From an uncultured Ruminococcus sp. (GTDB lineage Bacteria; Bacillota; Clostridia; Oscillospirales; Ruminococcaceae): DNA of 17,746 bases. Position 1 is the stretch's first letter; every line of letters begins with the position of its first letter. This document shows, one piece after another, positions 1-8,251 of the stretch. Location: positions 1 to 17,746 of the forward strand of contig CAMWUB010000004.1 in NCBI GenBank assembly GCA_947177345.1, written 5' to 3'. A model generated the notes under the pieces. It searched no databases, had not been told where the DNA came from, and worked only from the letters and a program-made list of their open reading frames with translations. Both the position numbers and the translations under genes were made by a program.

Positions 1-47
1 CAATTACATTCCATATACAAATTATAACAAAACGGATTTTCAAAAAC

Positions 48-65
48 AAGTGACATTTATCACTT
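48..65. promoter_or_regulatory. Palindrome AAGTGA-N6-TCACTT, possible operator (or weak terminator of an upstream gene)
   Basis: A perfect 6-bp inverted repeat (48-53 and 60-65) is separated by CATTTA and ends five bases before the -35 box at 71. The arrangement AGTGA-N6-TCACT resembles the two-fold symmetric sites of CRP/FNR-superfamily regulators. A T run follows directly (64-69), so it could instead be a weak intrinsic terminator for a + strand gene ending left of the window. The sequence alone does not decide between the two. Confidence 0.35.
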
Positions 66-70
66 TTTTC

Positions 71-99
71 TTGCATTTTTGTAATTAATATGATATAAT
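71..99 (+). promoter_or_regulatory. Sigma-A-type promoter for the PPTase-SH3-GH94 gene set
   Basis: A -35 box TTGCAT (71-76) and a perfect -10 box TATAAT (94-99) are separated by exactly 17 bases. Transcription would start near 106, giving a leader of about 30 nt before the ATG at 138. This is the only good promoter I see ahead of the three + strand genes. Confidence 0.75.
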
Positions 100-137
100 A
101 CCTGTAAAAGACTTTCTAATACAAGGTGGTAATAAAT

Positions 138-674
138 ATGTTGCTTATATCTTTGAAAGAAGTTCCGAAAAAAGAACAGCGTTCTCATGCTCACAAACTG
201 CTCCGTGAATGTCTCCGGACAAGGCATATAGAGTACATAACCGACGAAACACCCATTATCCGTAACGAACACGGTAAACCTTCACTGGCGGAATATCCGG
301 AAATAAAATATAATCTCTCCCATGCACACGGTATAGCAGTATGTCTCATATCGGATTCTGAATGCGGTGTCGATTGCGAGGGAGTACGTCCTTACCGTCC
401 TAACGTTGTTAAAAGGTCATTTTCCGAAAATGAAAAGTCTCTTATTGAAAACGCTCCCGAAACTGAACGTGATTTATTATTCTTCCGTCTGTGGACTCTC
501 AAAGAAGCATACGTAAAGGCGATAGGTATAGGTATTTCTTATCCGCTGAATACCGTTGAATTTTCTTTCGACGGCGATAAGATAATATCTTCCGTTAAAG
601 ACCATTATTTCCGACAATATATTCTCAAAGACGGAAAGTTTATAGTATCGGTATGCGAAAAAAGGAGTTATTAA
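138..674 (+). CDS. 4'-phosphopantetheinyl transferase, Sfp/AcpT superfamily
   Basis: This enzyme would transfer the 4'-phosphopantetheine arm of coenzyme A to a serine of acyl, peptidyl or aryl carrier proteins in the cytoplasm, making apo carriers active. The 178-residue product has the family signatures: GKP at 46-48, NLSHAHG at 59-65, the metal-binding GVDCE at 77-81 (usually GIDIE or GVDVE; Asp79 and Glu81 kept) and WTLKEAYVK at 119-127 with Glu123. At 178 residues it is shorter than B. subtilis Sfp (about 224). I chose ATG at 138 because AAGGTGG (123-129) sits 8 bases upstream; an in-frame GTG at 126 lies inside that ribosome binding site. The stop codon directly abuts the next start. 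No carrier protein, PKS or NRPS gene is in the window, so its target cannot be read from context; it may simply serve fatty-acid ACP. Family assignment is firm, target unknown. Confidence 0.92.
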   Translation: MLLISLKEVPKKEQRSHAHKLLRECLRTRHIEYITDETPIIRNEHGKPSLAEYPEIKYNLSHAHGIAVCLISDSECGVDCEGVRPYRPNVVKRSFSENEKSLIENAPETERDLLFFRLWTLKEAYVKAIGIGISYPLNTVEFSFDGDKIISSVKDHYFRQYILKDGKFIVSVCEKRSY

Positions 675-1604
675 ATGGGTTCAAACAAATCATCAGGTCA
701 GAAATTTACCCTCGTGCATCTTCTGCTGATATCCGTCATTGTACTTATGGCTGTTATAATAGCTTTCATGTCGACTTCTATGCGTGCAATCCTTGACGAA
801 GATAAGCAGACCCCTAAAAACAACAACTCCGGTGGTGATATGAATAATATCGTCACTGTTGAAAATACTACTCAAAACACTACAGATAACAATGATTCCG
901 GCGTAATTCCTACCGCTGAACACATTGAAACACCTGTACAGACTTCCACTGAAATAAACGCCATAACGCAGTCTACTAATACCACCTCAACCACCACTAC
1001 CACCAAACCTGCTCCGGAAACGACAGCATTTACAGTATCGACGGAAATAATAAACGAATTTCCCATTGATACTACTACAATTACAACTACTACCACAACT
1101 ACAATAATAATAACAACAATGACCTCAACCATACAGAACGATTATACTGAAGTATACAGTGATGCTTATTATGCCTGCGTGAATACTCAGAATGACCCTC
1201 TGAATATACGTTCCGGAGCAGGTCAGGATTACAAAATAACAGGTACTATTCCGCAAGGAAAATATATCGACGTATATATGACAAGTAACAGTAATTGGTA
1301 CTATACAACGTATAACGGTATAAGCGGTTATGTAAGTGCAGATTATATAACGCTTATATTATCGGAAGAATCTGACGGTGACGACGATAATTATAATAAT
1401 GACTATAACGTTGTATTGGCTACTGTCAATACGGAAAATGACCCACTTAATATGCGTGATTCAGCTTCGGAAAGCGGAAGTATTATAACCACTATCCCTA
1501 AAGGAAATCGTGTATCTGTAAACGAATACGGCGATACATGGTGCTATGTTACATGGGGATTGTATTCCGGATATGTTTCAACACAATATCTGGAATTTCC
1601 ATAA
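675..1604 (+). CDS. Membrane-anchored Thr-rich protein with two bacterial SH3 (SH3b) domains
   Basis: The 309-residue protein has a short cytoplasmic N terminus, one hydrophobic segment (about 13-32, signal anchor or uncleaved signal), a Thr/Asn-rich low-complexity linker (about 45-155, with runs of threonine at 105-110 and 137-143), and two SH3b domains at about 167-227 and 248-308. Each domain opens with NT(Q/E)NDPLN(I/M)R and ends with the GYVS motif typical of SH3_3 modules, which often bind peptidoglycan. No catalytic domain is present, so a wall-binding or scaffolding role outside the membrane is inferred. The ATG follows the upstream stop with no gap; AAAGGAG (661-667) inside the PPTase gene is its ribosome binding site, so the two are translationally linked. 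Thr-rich linkers like this are common in surface proteins of ruminococci. Domain calls are firm, function is not. Confidence 0.85.
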   Translation: MGSNKSSGQKFTLVHLLLISVIVLMAVIIAFMSTSMRAILDEDKQTPKNNNSGGDMNNIVTVENTTQNTTDNNDSGVIPTAEHIETPVQTSTEINAITQSTNTTSTTTTTKPAPETTAFTVSTEIINEFPIDTTTITTTTTTTIIITTMTSTIQNDYTEVYSDAYYACVNTQNDPLNIRSGAGQDYKITGTIPQGKYIDVYMTSNSNWYYTTYNGISGYVSADYITLILSEESDGDDDNYNNDYNVVLATVNTENDPLNMRDSASESGSIITTIPKGNRVSVNEYGDTWCYVTWGLYSGYVSTQYLEFP

Positions 1605-1634
1605 AACAAAAATATAAAGGAGTAAAAAAAAATC

Positions 1635-4016
1635 ATGAAGTATGGACATTTTGACCTCGAAAACAAGGAGTATGTCATTACCAATCCTGCAACCCCTGCC
1701 CCGTGGGCTAACTATCTCGGTGACCCTGAATACGGTGCTATCATCTCGAATAATTCCGCCGGATATAGTTTTGTAAAATCCGGTGCTAACGGAAGAATAA
1801 CACGTTTCCGTTTCAATTCAGATATGGCACTCCCCGGACGTTACATCTATATCAGAGACAACGAAACTAATGACTACTGGTCAGCATCATGGCAACCAGT
1901 GGGAAAACCTCTCGACACCTACAAATCCGAATGCAGACACGGTACGGCTTACACGATTATTTCCGCTGAATACGCTGAAATCAAGTCCGAAGTGACTTAT
2001 TACGTCCCATACGGAAAGACTTACGAGGTATGGCGTACTAAGATAACCAATACCGGCGAAAATGACAGAAATCTGTCAACATTCGGCTTTATCGAGTTCA
2101 CCAACGAAGACAATTACGAACAAGACCAGGTTAATCTACAGTATTCGCTTTTTATCTCACAGACACAGTTTATCAACAACAAAATTGTACAGACCATAAG
2201 CGGTAACAGTTCCAAAGACAGAAGAGACCGTTTCTTCGGTATGGTTGGTGCAGATGTTACGGCATCTTGCGGAAGTCTTTCCGATTTTATAGGTGCTTAC
2301 AGGACTTATTCCAATCCGATAGCCGTCGAAACCGGTAAATGTAATAACGTAATGAACTATAACTCTAATTCATGTGGTGCATTGCAGTCGGATATTACTT
2401 TAAAATCCGGTGAAACTATCGAACTTATTTATATTTTAGGTCAGCGGAACAATGGGCAGGCTGAAGAAATCCTCAATGAATACAGGACAGCCGGAAAAGT
2501 CGACAATGAAATTAAACAGTTAAAGGATTACTGGCACAGTCAGTTATCAAATTTCAGGGTTGAAACACCGTCAGAAGAATTTAACAATATGATTAACGTC
2601 TGGAATGCTTATCAGTGTTTCATAACGTTTATATGGTCACGTGCCGCATCGTTCATATACTGCGGACTTCGTAACGGTTACGGTTACAGAGATACTGTTC
2701 AGGATATTCAGGGTATTATACATCTTAATCCTGAAATGGCTCTCGAAAAAATACGCTTTATGCTCTCGGCACAGGTTGATAACGGAGGTGGACTTCCTCT
2801 TGTAAAGTTCACGCATAAAGCCGGTCACGAAAATACCCCTGATGACCCTGAATATGTCAAGGAAACCGGTCACCCGTCGTATCGTGCAGATGATGCATTA
2901 TGGCTTTTCCCGACTATTGTCAAGTATTTAGGCGAATCAGGTAACGAAAAATTCCTTGACGAAGTAATCGTATACGCAAACGGCGGTGAAGATACCGTAT
3001 ATAACCACCTCAAGAAAGCCATAGAATTTTCAATGAATCATATGGGTAGTCACGATATGCCAGCCGGATTGCACGCCGACTGGAATGATTGTCTCCGTCT
3101 CGGTGCTAAAGGTGAATCCACTTTTGTGGCATTTCAGCTATACTATGCCATGAACGTCATAAAAGATATGGCAAAGTCACGAAACGATAACAATTATATA
3201 GCATATATCAACGACGTTCAGGGAAAACTTGCCTCCGCACTCGGAAAATGCTGGGACAGTGACAGATTTATACGTGGTATCCGTGAAGACGGTGTTTTAG
3301 TCGGTGCGAAAAATGACCCTGAAGCTAATATGTGGCTGAATCCGCAATCATGGAGCGTTATTTCAGGGTTCGCAAACGCTGAACAATCCGAAAAGGCTAT
3401 GAACAGTGTTCACGAAATTTTAAATACTCCGTATGGTGCAAAACTCCTTGACCCACCTTACAAAAAACACTATTTTGACGGTGCATTAATGCATATCTTC
3501 AACGACGATACAAAGGAAAACGGTGGTATCTTCTCGCAATCGCAGGGCTGGCTGATTCTTGCGGAATCAATACTCGGTCACGGTGACAGAGCTTTTGAAT
3601 ATTTCAAGGAAAGTTCACCGGCTACCATGAACGACAAGGCAGAAATAAGAGTTTCCGAACCTTACGTACACGGACAGTTTACGGAATCGAGAGGTTCACG
3701 CTATGAGGGACGTTCACACGTACACTGGCTTACAGGTACGGCTTCTACTGTAATGGTAGGTTGTGTAGAGGGTATCTGTGGTATGCGTCCAGATTTGAAA
3801 GGTCTTGAAATTTCACCGGCTATACCTTCAGAATGGGACGGATTCAGAATAGAAAAAGTTTTCCGTGGCAAGAAACTCAATATTACCGTTGACAATTCCG
3901 CACACGTCGAAAGCGGTGTCAAATCAGTAATCCTTAACGGAAATACTATCGACGGAAATTATATTCCTGCTGACAAACTCAGCGAAAACAATGATATAAC
4001 AGTTATACTCGGCTGA
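1635..4016 (+). CDS. GH94 beta-glycoside phosphorylase (cellobiose/chitobiose/cellobionate phosphorylase family)
   Basis: GH94 enzymes split a beta-linked disaccharide with inorganic phosphate, with inversion, to give alpha-glucose-1-phosphate (or GlcNAc-1-phosphate) plus a sugar, saving ATP. The 793-residue protein is full length (family about 790-820). It shows the N-terminal beta-sandwich start MKYGHFD with NYLG at 26-29, the linker and (alpha/alpha)6 barrel with WSRAASF (334-340) and YRDTVQD (351-357), the catalytic-acid motif ADWNDCL (481-487), KENGGIF (627-633) and HWLTGTAS (697-704). No signal peptide is seen, so it acts in the cytoplasm. Substrate is unclear: by recalled alignment it lacks the longer loop cellobiose phosphorylases have after DWNDCLNL, and has Asn569 where they have the Glu of IEPQG. 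AAAGGAG (1616-1622) lies 12 bases before the ATG. It is the last gene before a strong terminator. Confidence 0.9.
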   Translation: MKYGHFDLENKEYVITNPATPAPWANYLGDPEYGAIISNNSAGYSFVKSGANGRITRFRFNSDMALPGRYIYIRDNETNDYWSASWQPVGKPLDTYKSECRHGTAYTIISAEYAEIKSEVTYYVPYGKTYEVWRTKITNTGENDRNLSTFGFIEFTNEDNYEQDQVNLQYSLFISQTQFINNKIVQTISGNSSKDRRDRFFGMVGADVTASCGSLSDFIGAYRTYSNPIAVETGKCNNVMNYNSNSCGALQSDITLKSGETIELIYILGQRNNGQAEEILNEYRTAGKVDNEIKQLKDYWHSQLSNFRVETPSEEFNNMINVWNAYQCFITFIWSRAASFIYCGLRNGYGYRDTVQDIQGIIHLNPEMALEKIRFMLSAQVDNGGGLPLVKFTHKAGHENTPDDPEYVKETGHPSYRADDALWLFPTIVKYLGESGNEKFLDEVIVYANGGEDTVYNHLKKAIEFSMNHMGSHDMPAGLHADWNDCLRLGAKGESTFVAFQLYYAMNVIKDMAKSRNDNNYIAYINDVQGKLASALGKCWDSDRFIRGIREDGVLVGAKNDPEANMWLNPQSWSVISGFANAEQSEKAMNSVHEILNTPYGAKLLDPPYKKHYFDGALMHIFNDDTKENGGIFSQSQGWLILAESILGHGDRAFEYFKESSPATMNDKAEIRVSEPYVHGQFTESRGSRYEGRSHVHWLTGTASTVMVGCVEGICGMRPDLKGLEISPAIPSEWDGFRIEKVFRGKKLNITVDNSAHVESGVKSVILNGNTIDGNYIPADKLSENNDITVILG

Positions 4017-4039
4017 AATTTTTAACACGCATAATACAA

Positions 4040-4072
4040 AAAAATCCGGAATCTTAAAAATTCCGGATTTTT
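4040..4072. terminator. Bidirectional intrinsic terminator between converging genes
   Basis: A 13-bp perfect stem (4040-4052 with 4060-4072, core ATCCGGAAT/ATTCCGGAT) encloses a 7-base loop. On the + strand it runs into a T-rich tail (4068-4081); on the - strand the A run at 4038-4044 gives the U tail. It lies 24 bases after the GH94 stop and just past the stop of the small - strand gene, so it can end both transcripts. Confidence 0.88.
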
Positions 4073-4075
4073 ATT

Positions 4076-4357
4076 TTATTTATTAAGTGCCTTTTCAAGC
4101 CATATATACGCCGTATCAAGAGCTTCATAAAGTCCCTGACATTCCATATTACGAGTACAGGCTTTTAACGGGTCAAGATTAGGGTCTGTAGACATCTGTA
4201 TAACTTTTACTTTTCCGGCAACTTCTGTATCATTTATCTTCTGTGTAGACATTATATTCATCATTATAACGTAATCATCGGACATATAACCATAGTAAAT
4301 AGTATTCCGACATCTTACAAGCGGATAGCCTTTATAAATGTAAAAATTTTCGTTCAT
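4076..4357 (-). CDS. Small conserved-looking protein of unknown function, last gene of the ABC operon
   Basis: A 93-residue, probably cytoplasmic protein with no signal peptide or membrane segment. It opens with MNENFYIYKGYPLVR, has a Tyr-rich stretch (YYGYMSD, about 21-27), a basic/polar middle (GKVKVIQMSTDPNLDPL) and an amphipathic C-terminal helix (GLYEALDTAYIWLEKALNK). An excellent ribosome binding site, AAAGGAGG, lies about 7 bases before the ATG. The gene starts 24 bases after the DUF4340 gene ends on the same strand and stops at the shared terminator, so it should be the last cistron of the ABC operon. The pattern feels like a family I have seen as hypothetical proteins in Clostridia, but I cannot name it. 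Coding status is well supported; function is not. Confidence 0.8.
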   Translation of the reverse strand: MNENFYIYKGYPLVRCRNTIYYGYMSDDYVIMMNIMSTQKINDTEVAGKVKVIQMSTDPNLDPLKACTRNMECQGLYEALDTAYIWLEKALNK

Positions 4358-4381
4358 TCAATAACCTCCTTTATTGTGTTA

Positions 4382-5905
4382 TTATTTCCATGTTCTGATA
4401 TAATCCTCACCTGTTTCTATTCGCTTTATATTTTCTATAAGAGTATCTACATATGCTTTTGAACACGTATACTTGCTTTTTCCGTCGACTACTATAAGCA
4501 TTGTAAGTGCAGTATTATCATAAAATTCTATTTTAACCGATTTTTCAGTATAAGAATCAGTATATTCAACCGTAACAACCGGTAAAGTATCGGGTATATC
4601 GGCATCAAGTGCGAACTCCTCAGCATAGGCATCTATCAGACAACTATAAAACTGTCTGTAACGTTCAGTATCGAAAAGCTCACCGTTTCTCTTGACGTTG
4701 AAATGTTCTTTCTGATTGTTTTCAGCAGATTTGTCTTTTGGTTCTATTATAAATTCTTCCGATATATCAGAGGTATTTACACTTAATTCAGTTATGTTCC
4801 ATACATACGAACCAATCATAATTCTTGATGTTATATCAATCGGCATGACCGTACACCATTTTGCTTCTTCGGTATCGACGATATAAATTATATTTCCGCC
4901 CTCAAACATAGCATAACAGCATTTTTTATTATTATCATCTATGAAAGGTTCACTCATAAGAAGTACATAATTATTGCCGTTATCGCAATCCATAGTAACA
5001 CGACAGAACGGCTCTTTAAGACCTGCTCCTGCTATATCAGATTCCTTACAGTGAATAGAGTATACACCATCAGATTTAAGCCCGAACATTCCGTTAGTAA
5101 CCGGTTCTGAACGTTCAACAGTAAGATATGCGTCAGTAGGTTCTGTCATTACGTGTGATGCAGATGTACCACCGGAATATTTGCCATCTTCACTTTTTTT
5201 GTCGTATTCAAGAAAAATATCATAATCAATGTCTTCACGTTCTATTCTGAGGCTGTTTACTATAGGATATTCTTCTTCAGGTGGTTCTTCCAGTATGATT
5301 ATATCTACAAATTCGTCAAGAGTTTTACTATAGTTTGCGATATATGAAGTATCAACAGTATAGACAATCTTTTCACCGTCAAGCATAACGTAAGTTGAAG
5401 ATTTTGCCGGTGCTTTATCGCCGACAAGAAATTTCTTTACTGTACCGGTCTGGAATTTTACTTCAACTTCCGCCTGTGGATTATCAAAACCGAATTTTGA
5501 AAGATTATCGCCTGTTTCGTCTACTATAGAACTCGTCACCATATTATTGGCATTATTCGCAAGAGTTCCGACTACAGCGGTATTAAGCGGAATATCTTCA
5601 TAACCTTTAAGTGTATATGTTGCCGGTGATTCTTCGGTAGGTGCTTTATCCATTACAATCTGAAGCGTATCTGTAGAATTTTTTACAGTGACTTCTTTTA
5701 TAATACCCTCTGCTTCACCGGCTTTTTCGTCGTTTATCAGATGTATTCCGTTTCCGTAAACTTCTGAAGATTCTTCAGAAGTCGAAACGGAACTTTCTGT
5801 ATTATCTGTATTTTTCGGTTCTGTAAGAATAAGTGCAGTAAGTCCGCCACCAAGAACAACAACAGCCACTCCGAGACCGATAATAGTTTTAACGGATTTG
5901 TTCAT
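4382..5905 (-). CDS. DUF4340-domain membrane-anchored protein of the Gld-type ABC complex
   Basis: The 507-residue protein has one N-terminal membrane segment (about 5-27) followed by an acidic Ser/Glu stretch and a large extracellular part. The region around residues 65-200, with SKFGFDNPQAEVEV and a following FLVGDKAP...YVMLDG...VYTVD pattern, matches the DUF4340 family, which is often encoded beside GldG-like subunits. A role as an extracytoplasmic partner of the transporter is inferred from context only. Its ATG overlaps the stop of the GldG-like gene by four bases (ATGA), and AAGGAGA lies 8 bases upstream, so the two are translationally coupled. No catalytic residues or lipobox are visible. 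Family call is fairly sure; molecular function is unknown in general. Confidence 0.82.
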   Translation of the reverse strand: MNKSVKTIIGLGVAVVVLGGGLTALILTEPKNTDNTESSVSTSEESSEVYGNGIHLINDEKAGEAEGIIKEVTVKNSTDTLQIVMDKAPTEESPATYTLKGYEDIPLNTAVVGTLANNANNMVTSSIVDETGDNLSKFGFDNPQAEVEVKFQTGTVKKFLVGDKAPAKSSTYVMLDGEKIVYTVDTSYIANYSKTLDEFVDIIILEEPPEEEYPIVNSLRIEREDIDYDIFLEYDKKSEDGKYSGGTSASHVMTEPTDAYLTVERSEPVTNGMFGLKSDGVYSIHCKESDIAGAGLKEPFCRVTMDCDNGNNYVLLMSEPFIDDNNKKCCYAMFEGGNIIYIVDTEEAKWCTVMPIDITSRIMIGSYVWNITELSVNTSDISEEFIIEPKDKSAENNQKEHFNVKRNGELFDTERYRQFYSCLIDAYAEEFALDADIPDTLPVVTVEYTDSYTEKSVKIEFYDNTALTMLIVVDGKSKYTCSKAYVDTLIENIKRIETGEDYIRTWK

Positions 5906-7521
5906 TTATTACGTCTCCTTAAGAATACAATTATTCCGGCGACGGCTACTACAGCCGGTATCACGTATATAGTAAATATTTTTATACCGTTCATCTGTGA
6001 AGCTGTCGGCGTTATAAGTGCCTGTTGTAATGCTTTTTCCGGAATTACTGCCGATGCCTCTTTACCTGTCATGGTATTCAGCATACCCATTATAACATTA
6101 GCGTTATTGAATGCATTTGTCTGTGTGAGCAGGGAATTACTTATCATGAAAGAGCTTCCGAAAACGAGCAGGTGACTTGAATATCTGTCGAGACCTGAAC
6201 TTGTTTCCTTTACAGATACAACAACAGCATCTCTTGCACCTTTTGCTGAATTATCCTGGTCATATGATGTATCCATTGATTTCATAACAGAAGTGGCCAC
6301 ACTATCGTTATTTTTCGTGAGTATCGACAATTTTCTTGTTGCCGGTGCTACTACCGGAAGTGTTTCATTCGGCAGACTGCCTACGGATTCAGTATTACTT
6401 ATTTCAAGTTTTATGTTTACATTCTGATTGAATCCTAAATAAGTTTCAATCCAGTTTGTATCGTCAAGTACTGCACTTTCGTTAACCTGTATGCTCCAGT
6501 CTGCAAGAAATTCTGTTATATTAGGTAAATCATTTACGTACAGATTCGGAATATACAGCATATTTTTCTGATAATTTCCGCCGTTATAGAGGAAATCGCC
6601 TAATTTTCCGATAATATCCGCACTGAAGTCCACAGCAGGCATAGGTACTACTACAAAATCGTATTCTTCCGGATTCAATTCATCTGTGGCAATGTCAATG
6701 ACTGTGCAGTCATAACCGTTCTTGCCTAAAAATGCCATAAAATCTGTAGTCATTGTTTCGTAACCCTGTCCGGTAATGGAAACGCCGTTCATCATAGATG
6801 CAAATGCGGTTTTTATCGGGTTGGAATCCGTAACGCTCAGGACTGCTGACGTAATTGTACTTTCACCGACAAAATTCATAGTAATTGCCGTATTGGTACT
6901 TGAATTAGACGGAGTAATCATATTTATAATTTCTTCCTGTGTGATTACTTTTACTCTGCCATTGTCATTATTTCCGGAAAATACTATAATACTTCCCTCC
7001 GGAATGTCGTTATTATAGAACTTCCTGTATTTTGCGATAATATCAGGGTCTTTGTTCATATCGACATACTGTACTTTTATATTGCCGTTACCTTGTTGTG
7101 AGTACATCTCGTATTTTTCGAGTACAGACGGTATCATTTCATACGGTGTTTCAACATTCATTCCATAATAATAAGCATACATCTGTTGATAGTAACTTCC
7201 CATTGAGGCAAAATTACTTTCAGGGAATGTTACTGTAATTTCAACATCCTGTTTGAGATTCTTTATAGCTTCTATTGATTCGTTGCTGATTTCATATCTG
7301 TTATCAGCAGTGAGGTCTATTTTCAGCGGTGAACGCTTTGCAAGCATACTACATATCAGATTCAGTATAACTACAAGTACAATTACAAGAGCTATCACCA
7401 CAAATGACATAGAGCCATATTTGAATTTTTTCATATTTTTTTTAGATTTCTTGATTTTCGGCTGTTTTTCCGGTTTTTCGGGTACAGTAGCCGTATCTGT
7501 AACAATATCTTTTTTACTCAT
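5902..7521 (-). CDS. GldG-like auxiliary subunit of an ABC transporter
   Basis: This is a 539-residue protein of the 'ABC-type uncharacterized transport system involved in gliding motility, auxiliary component' type. It has a Lys/Pro-rich cytoplasmic N terminus (about 1-37), a membrane segment (about 38-60), the typical start of the external domain (LKIDLTADNRYEISNESIEAIKNL, in which the protein begins its GldG-like fold), and a C-terminal membrane segment (about 515-533) ending in RRRNK. I chose ATG at 7521 because GGAAGG lies about 9 bases upstream; a TTG 48 bases earlier is in frame but has no comparable site. It starts 25 bases after the permease stop and overlaps the DUF4340 gene by four bases. 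In Bacteroidota GldG works in gliding; in Firmicutes the homologue's job is unknown and gliding is not implied. Confidence 0.85.
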   Translation of the reverse strand: MSKKDIVTDTATVPEKPEKQPKIKKSKKNMKKFKYGSMSFVVIALVIVLVVILNLICSMLAKRSPLKIDLTADNRYEISNESIEAIKNLKQDVEITVTFPESNFASMGSYYQQMYAYYYGMNVETPYEMIPSVLEKYEMYSQQGNGNIKVQYVDMNKDPDIIAKYRKFYNNDIPEGSIIVFSGNNDNGRVKVITQEEIINMITPSNSSTNTAITMNFVGESTITSAVLSVTDSNPIKTAFASMMNGVSITGQGYETMTTDFMAFLGKNGYDCTVIDIATDELNPEEYDFVVVPMPAVDFSADIIGKLGDFLYNGGNYQKNMLYIPNLYVNDLPNITEFLADWSIQVNESAVLDDTNWIETYLGFNQNVNIKLEISNTESVGSLPNETLPVVAPATRKLSILTKNNDSVATSVMKSMDTSYDQDNSAKGARDAVVVSVKETSSGLDRYSSHLLVFGSSFMISNSLLTQTNAFNNANVIMGMLNTMTGKEASAVIPEKALQQALITPTASQMNGIKIFTIYVIPAVVAVAGIIVFLRRRNK

Positions 7522-7546
7522 CTGAAAATACCTTCCTTTCCGTAAA

Positions 7547-8251
7547 TTATCCCCAACGTCTCTTGTCAAGTACTCTCACTGTGAAGAAGTTGAACAGAAA
7601 CGCTACACTTAGGAAAAATACTACACTCGGAAGACTGAAAATTCCCTGTGTGAACTCAATATATCTTGAATAGAATGAAAGTGATGTAATCGCTTTGCTT
7701 ATATACTCATTTGAAATATTTACCGCAAACGAATCAAACAGATAGAGTACGAAAAGTGCAAGCATACTCGCAACAGCCGAAGCCATCTGGTTTTCAGTCA
7801 GCGACGATATGAAAAGTCCCACTGCTATGAACGCTGAACCTAAAAACAGCATAGCAAAATAATTACCTAAAAGAGTTGTCCATACTACTTCGCCTAATAC
7901 CGCAAGGAATATTGAATATATAAATACAACACTTTCGGCTATGATAAAAAGAGTAAGTGCCGCAAAATACTTACCTAAAACTATATCCCATAAGCCGACG
8001 GGGGCTGTCAGTAAACCTTGGTCTGTCTTGTTTTTCTTTTCCTCGCTGAGAAGTCTCATTGTAAGTATGGGTATAAGGAAAAGTATTATAAGAAACATAC
8101 TGCTGAACATAGGCGATGTATCTGTTCTTCCCGAACCTATTACACCGGCATAGAAAAAATATCCAGATAGCAGATAGAACACCGAAAGAAATACATAAGC
8201 TACTCCCGATGTGAAAAATGCACCTACTTCACGCCTGTAAATCGCACCCAT
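7547..8251 (-). CDS. ABC-2 family permease (GldF-like)
   Basis: A 234-residue integral membrane protein with about six hydrophobic segments (near 15-35, 50-66, 97-119, 128-150, 157-178 and 205-228). The start MGAIYRREVGAFFTS and the cytoplasmic loop LLSEEKKNKTDQGLL after the second segment are typical of the ABC-2 permeases of the GldF/NatB kind, which form the channel driven by the neighbouring ATPase. GGAGG lies about 9 bases before the ATG, inside the end of the ATPase gene, and the start overlaps the ATPase stop by one base (TAATG), a usual sign of coupled translation of a stoichiometric complex. Only one permease gene is present, so the channel is probably a homodimer. The substrate cannot be deduced. 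Confidence 0.88.
   Translation of the reverse strand: MGAIYRREVGAFFTSGVAYVFLSVFYLLSGYFFYAGVIGSGRTDTSPMFSSMFLIILFLIPILTMRLLSEEKKNKTDQGLLTAPVGLWDIVLGKYFAALTLFIIAESVVFIYSIFLAVLGEVVWTTLLGNYFAMLFLGSAFIAVGLFISSLTENQMASAVASMLALFVLYLFDSFAVNISNEYISKAITSLSFYSRYIEFTQGIFSLPSVVFFLSVAFLFNFFTVRVLDKRRWG

Noticed and set aside
126..137. GTG start for the PPTase, four codons before the ATG
   Set aside because: It overlaps the AAGGTGG ribosome binding site that fits the ATG at 138.
872..1132. Val-rich 86-residue open frame on the - strand
   Set aside because: It is the complement of the ACN (Thr) repeats in the SH3b gene; GTN valine runs result automatically.
7522..7569. TTG start extending the GldG-like protein by 16 residues
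   Set aside because: It would overlap the permease end, and the good ribosome binding site GGAAGG is placed for ATG at 7521.
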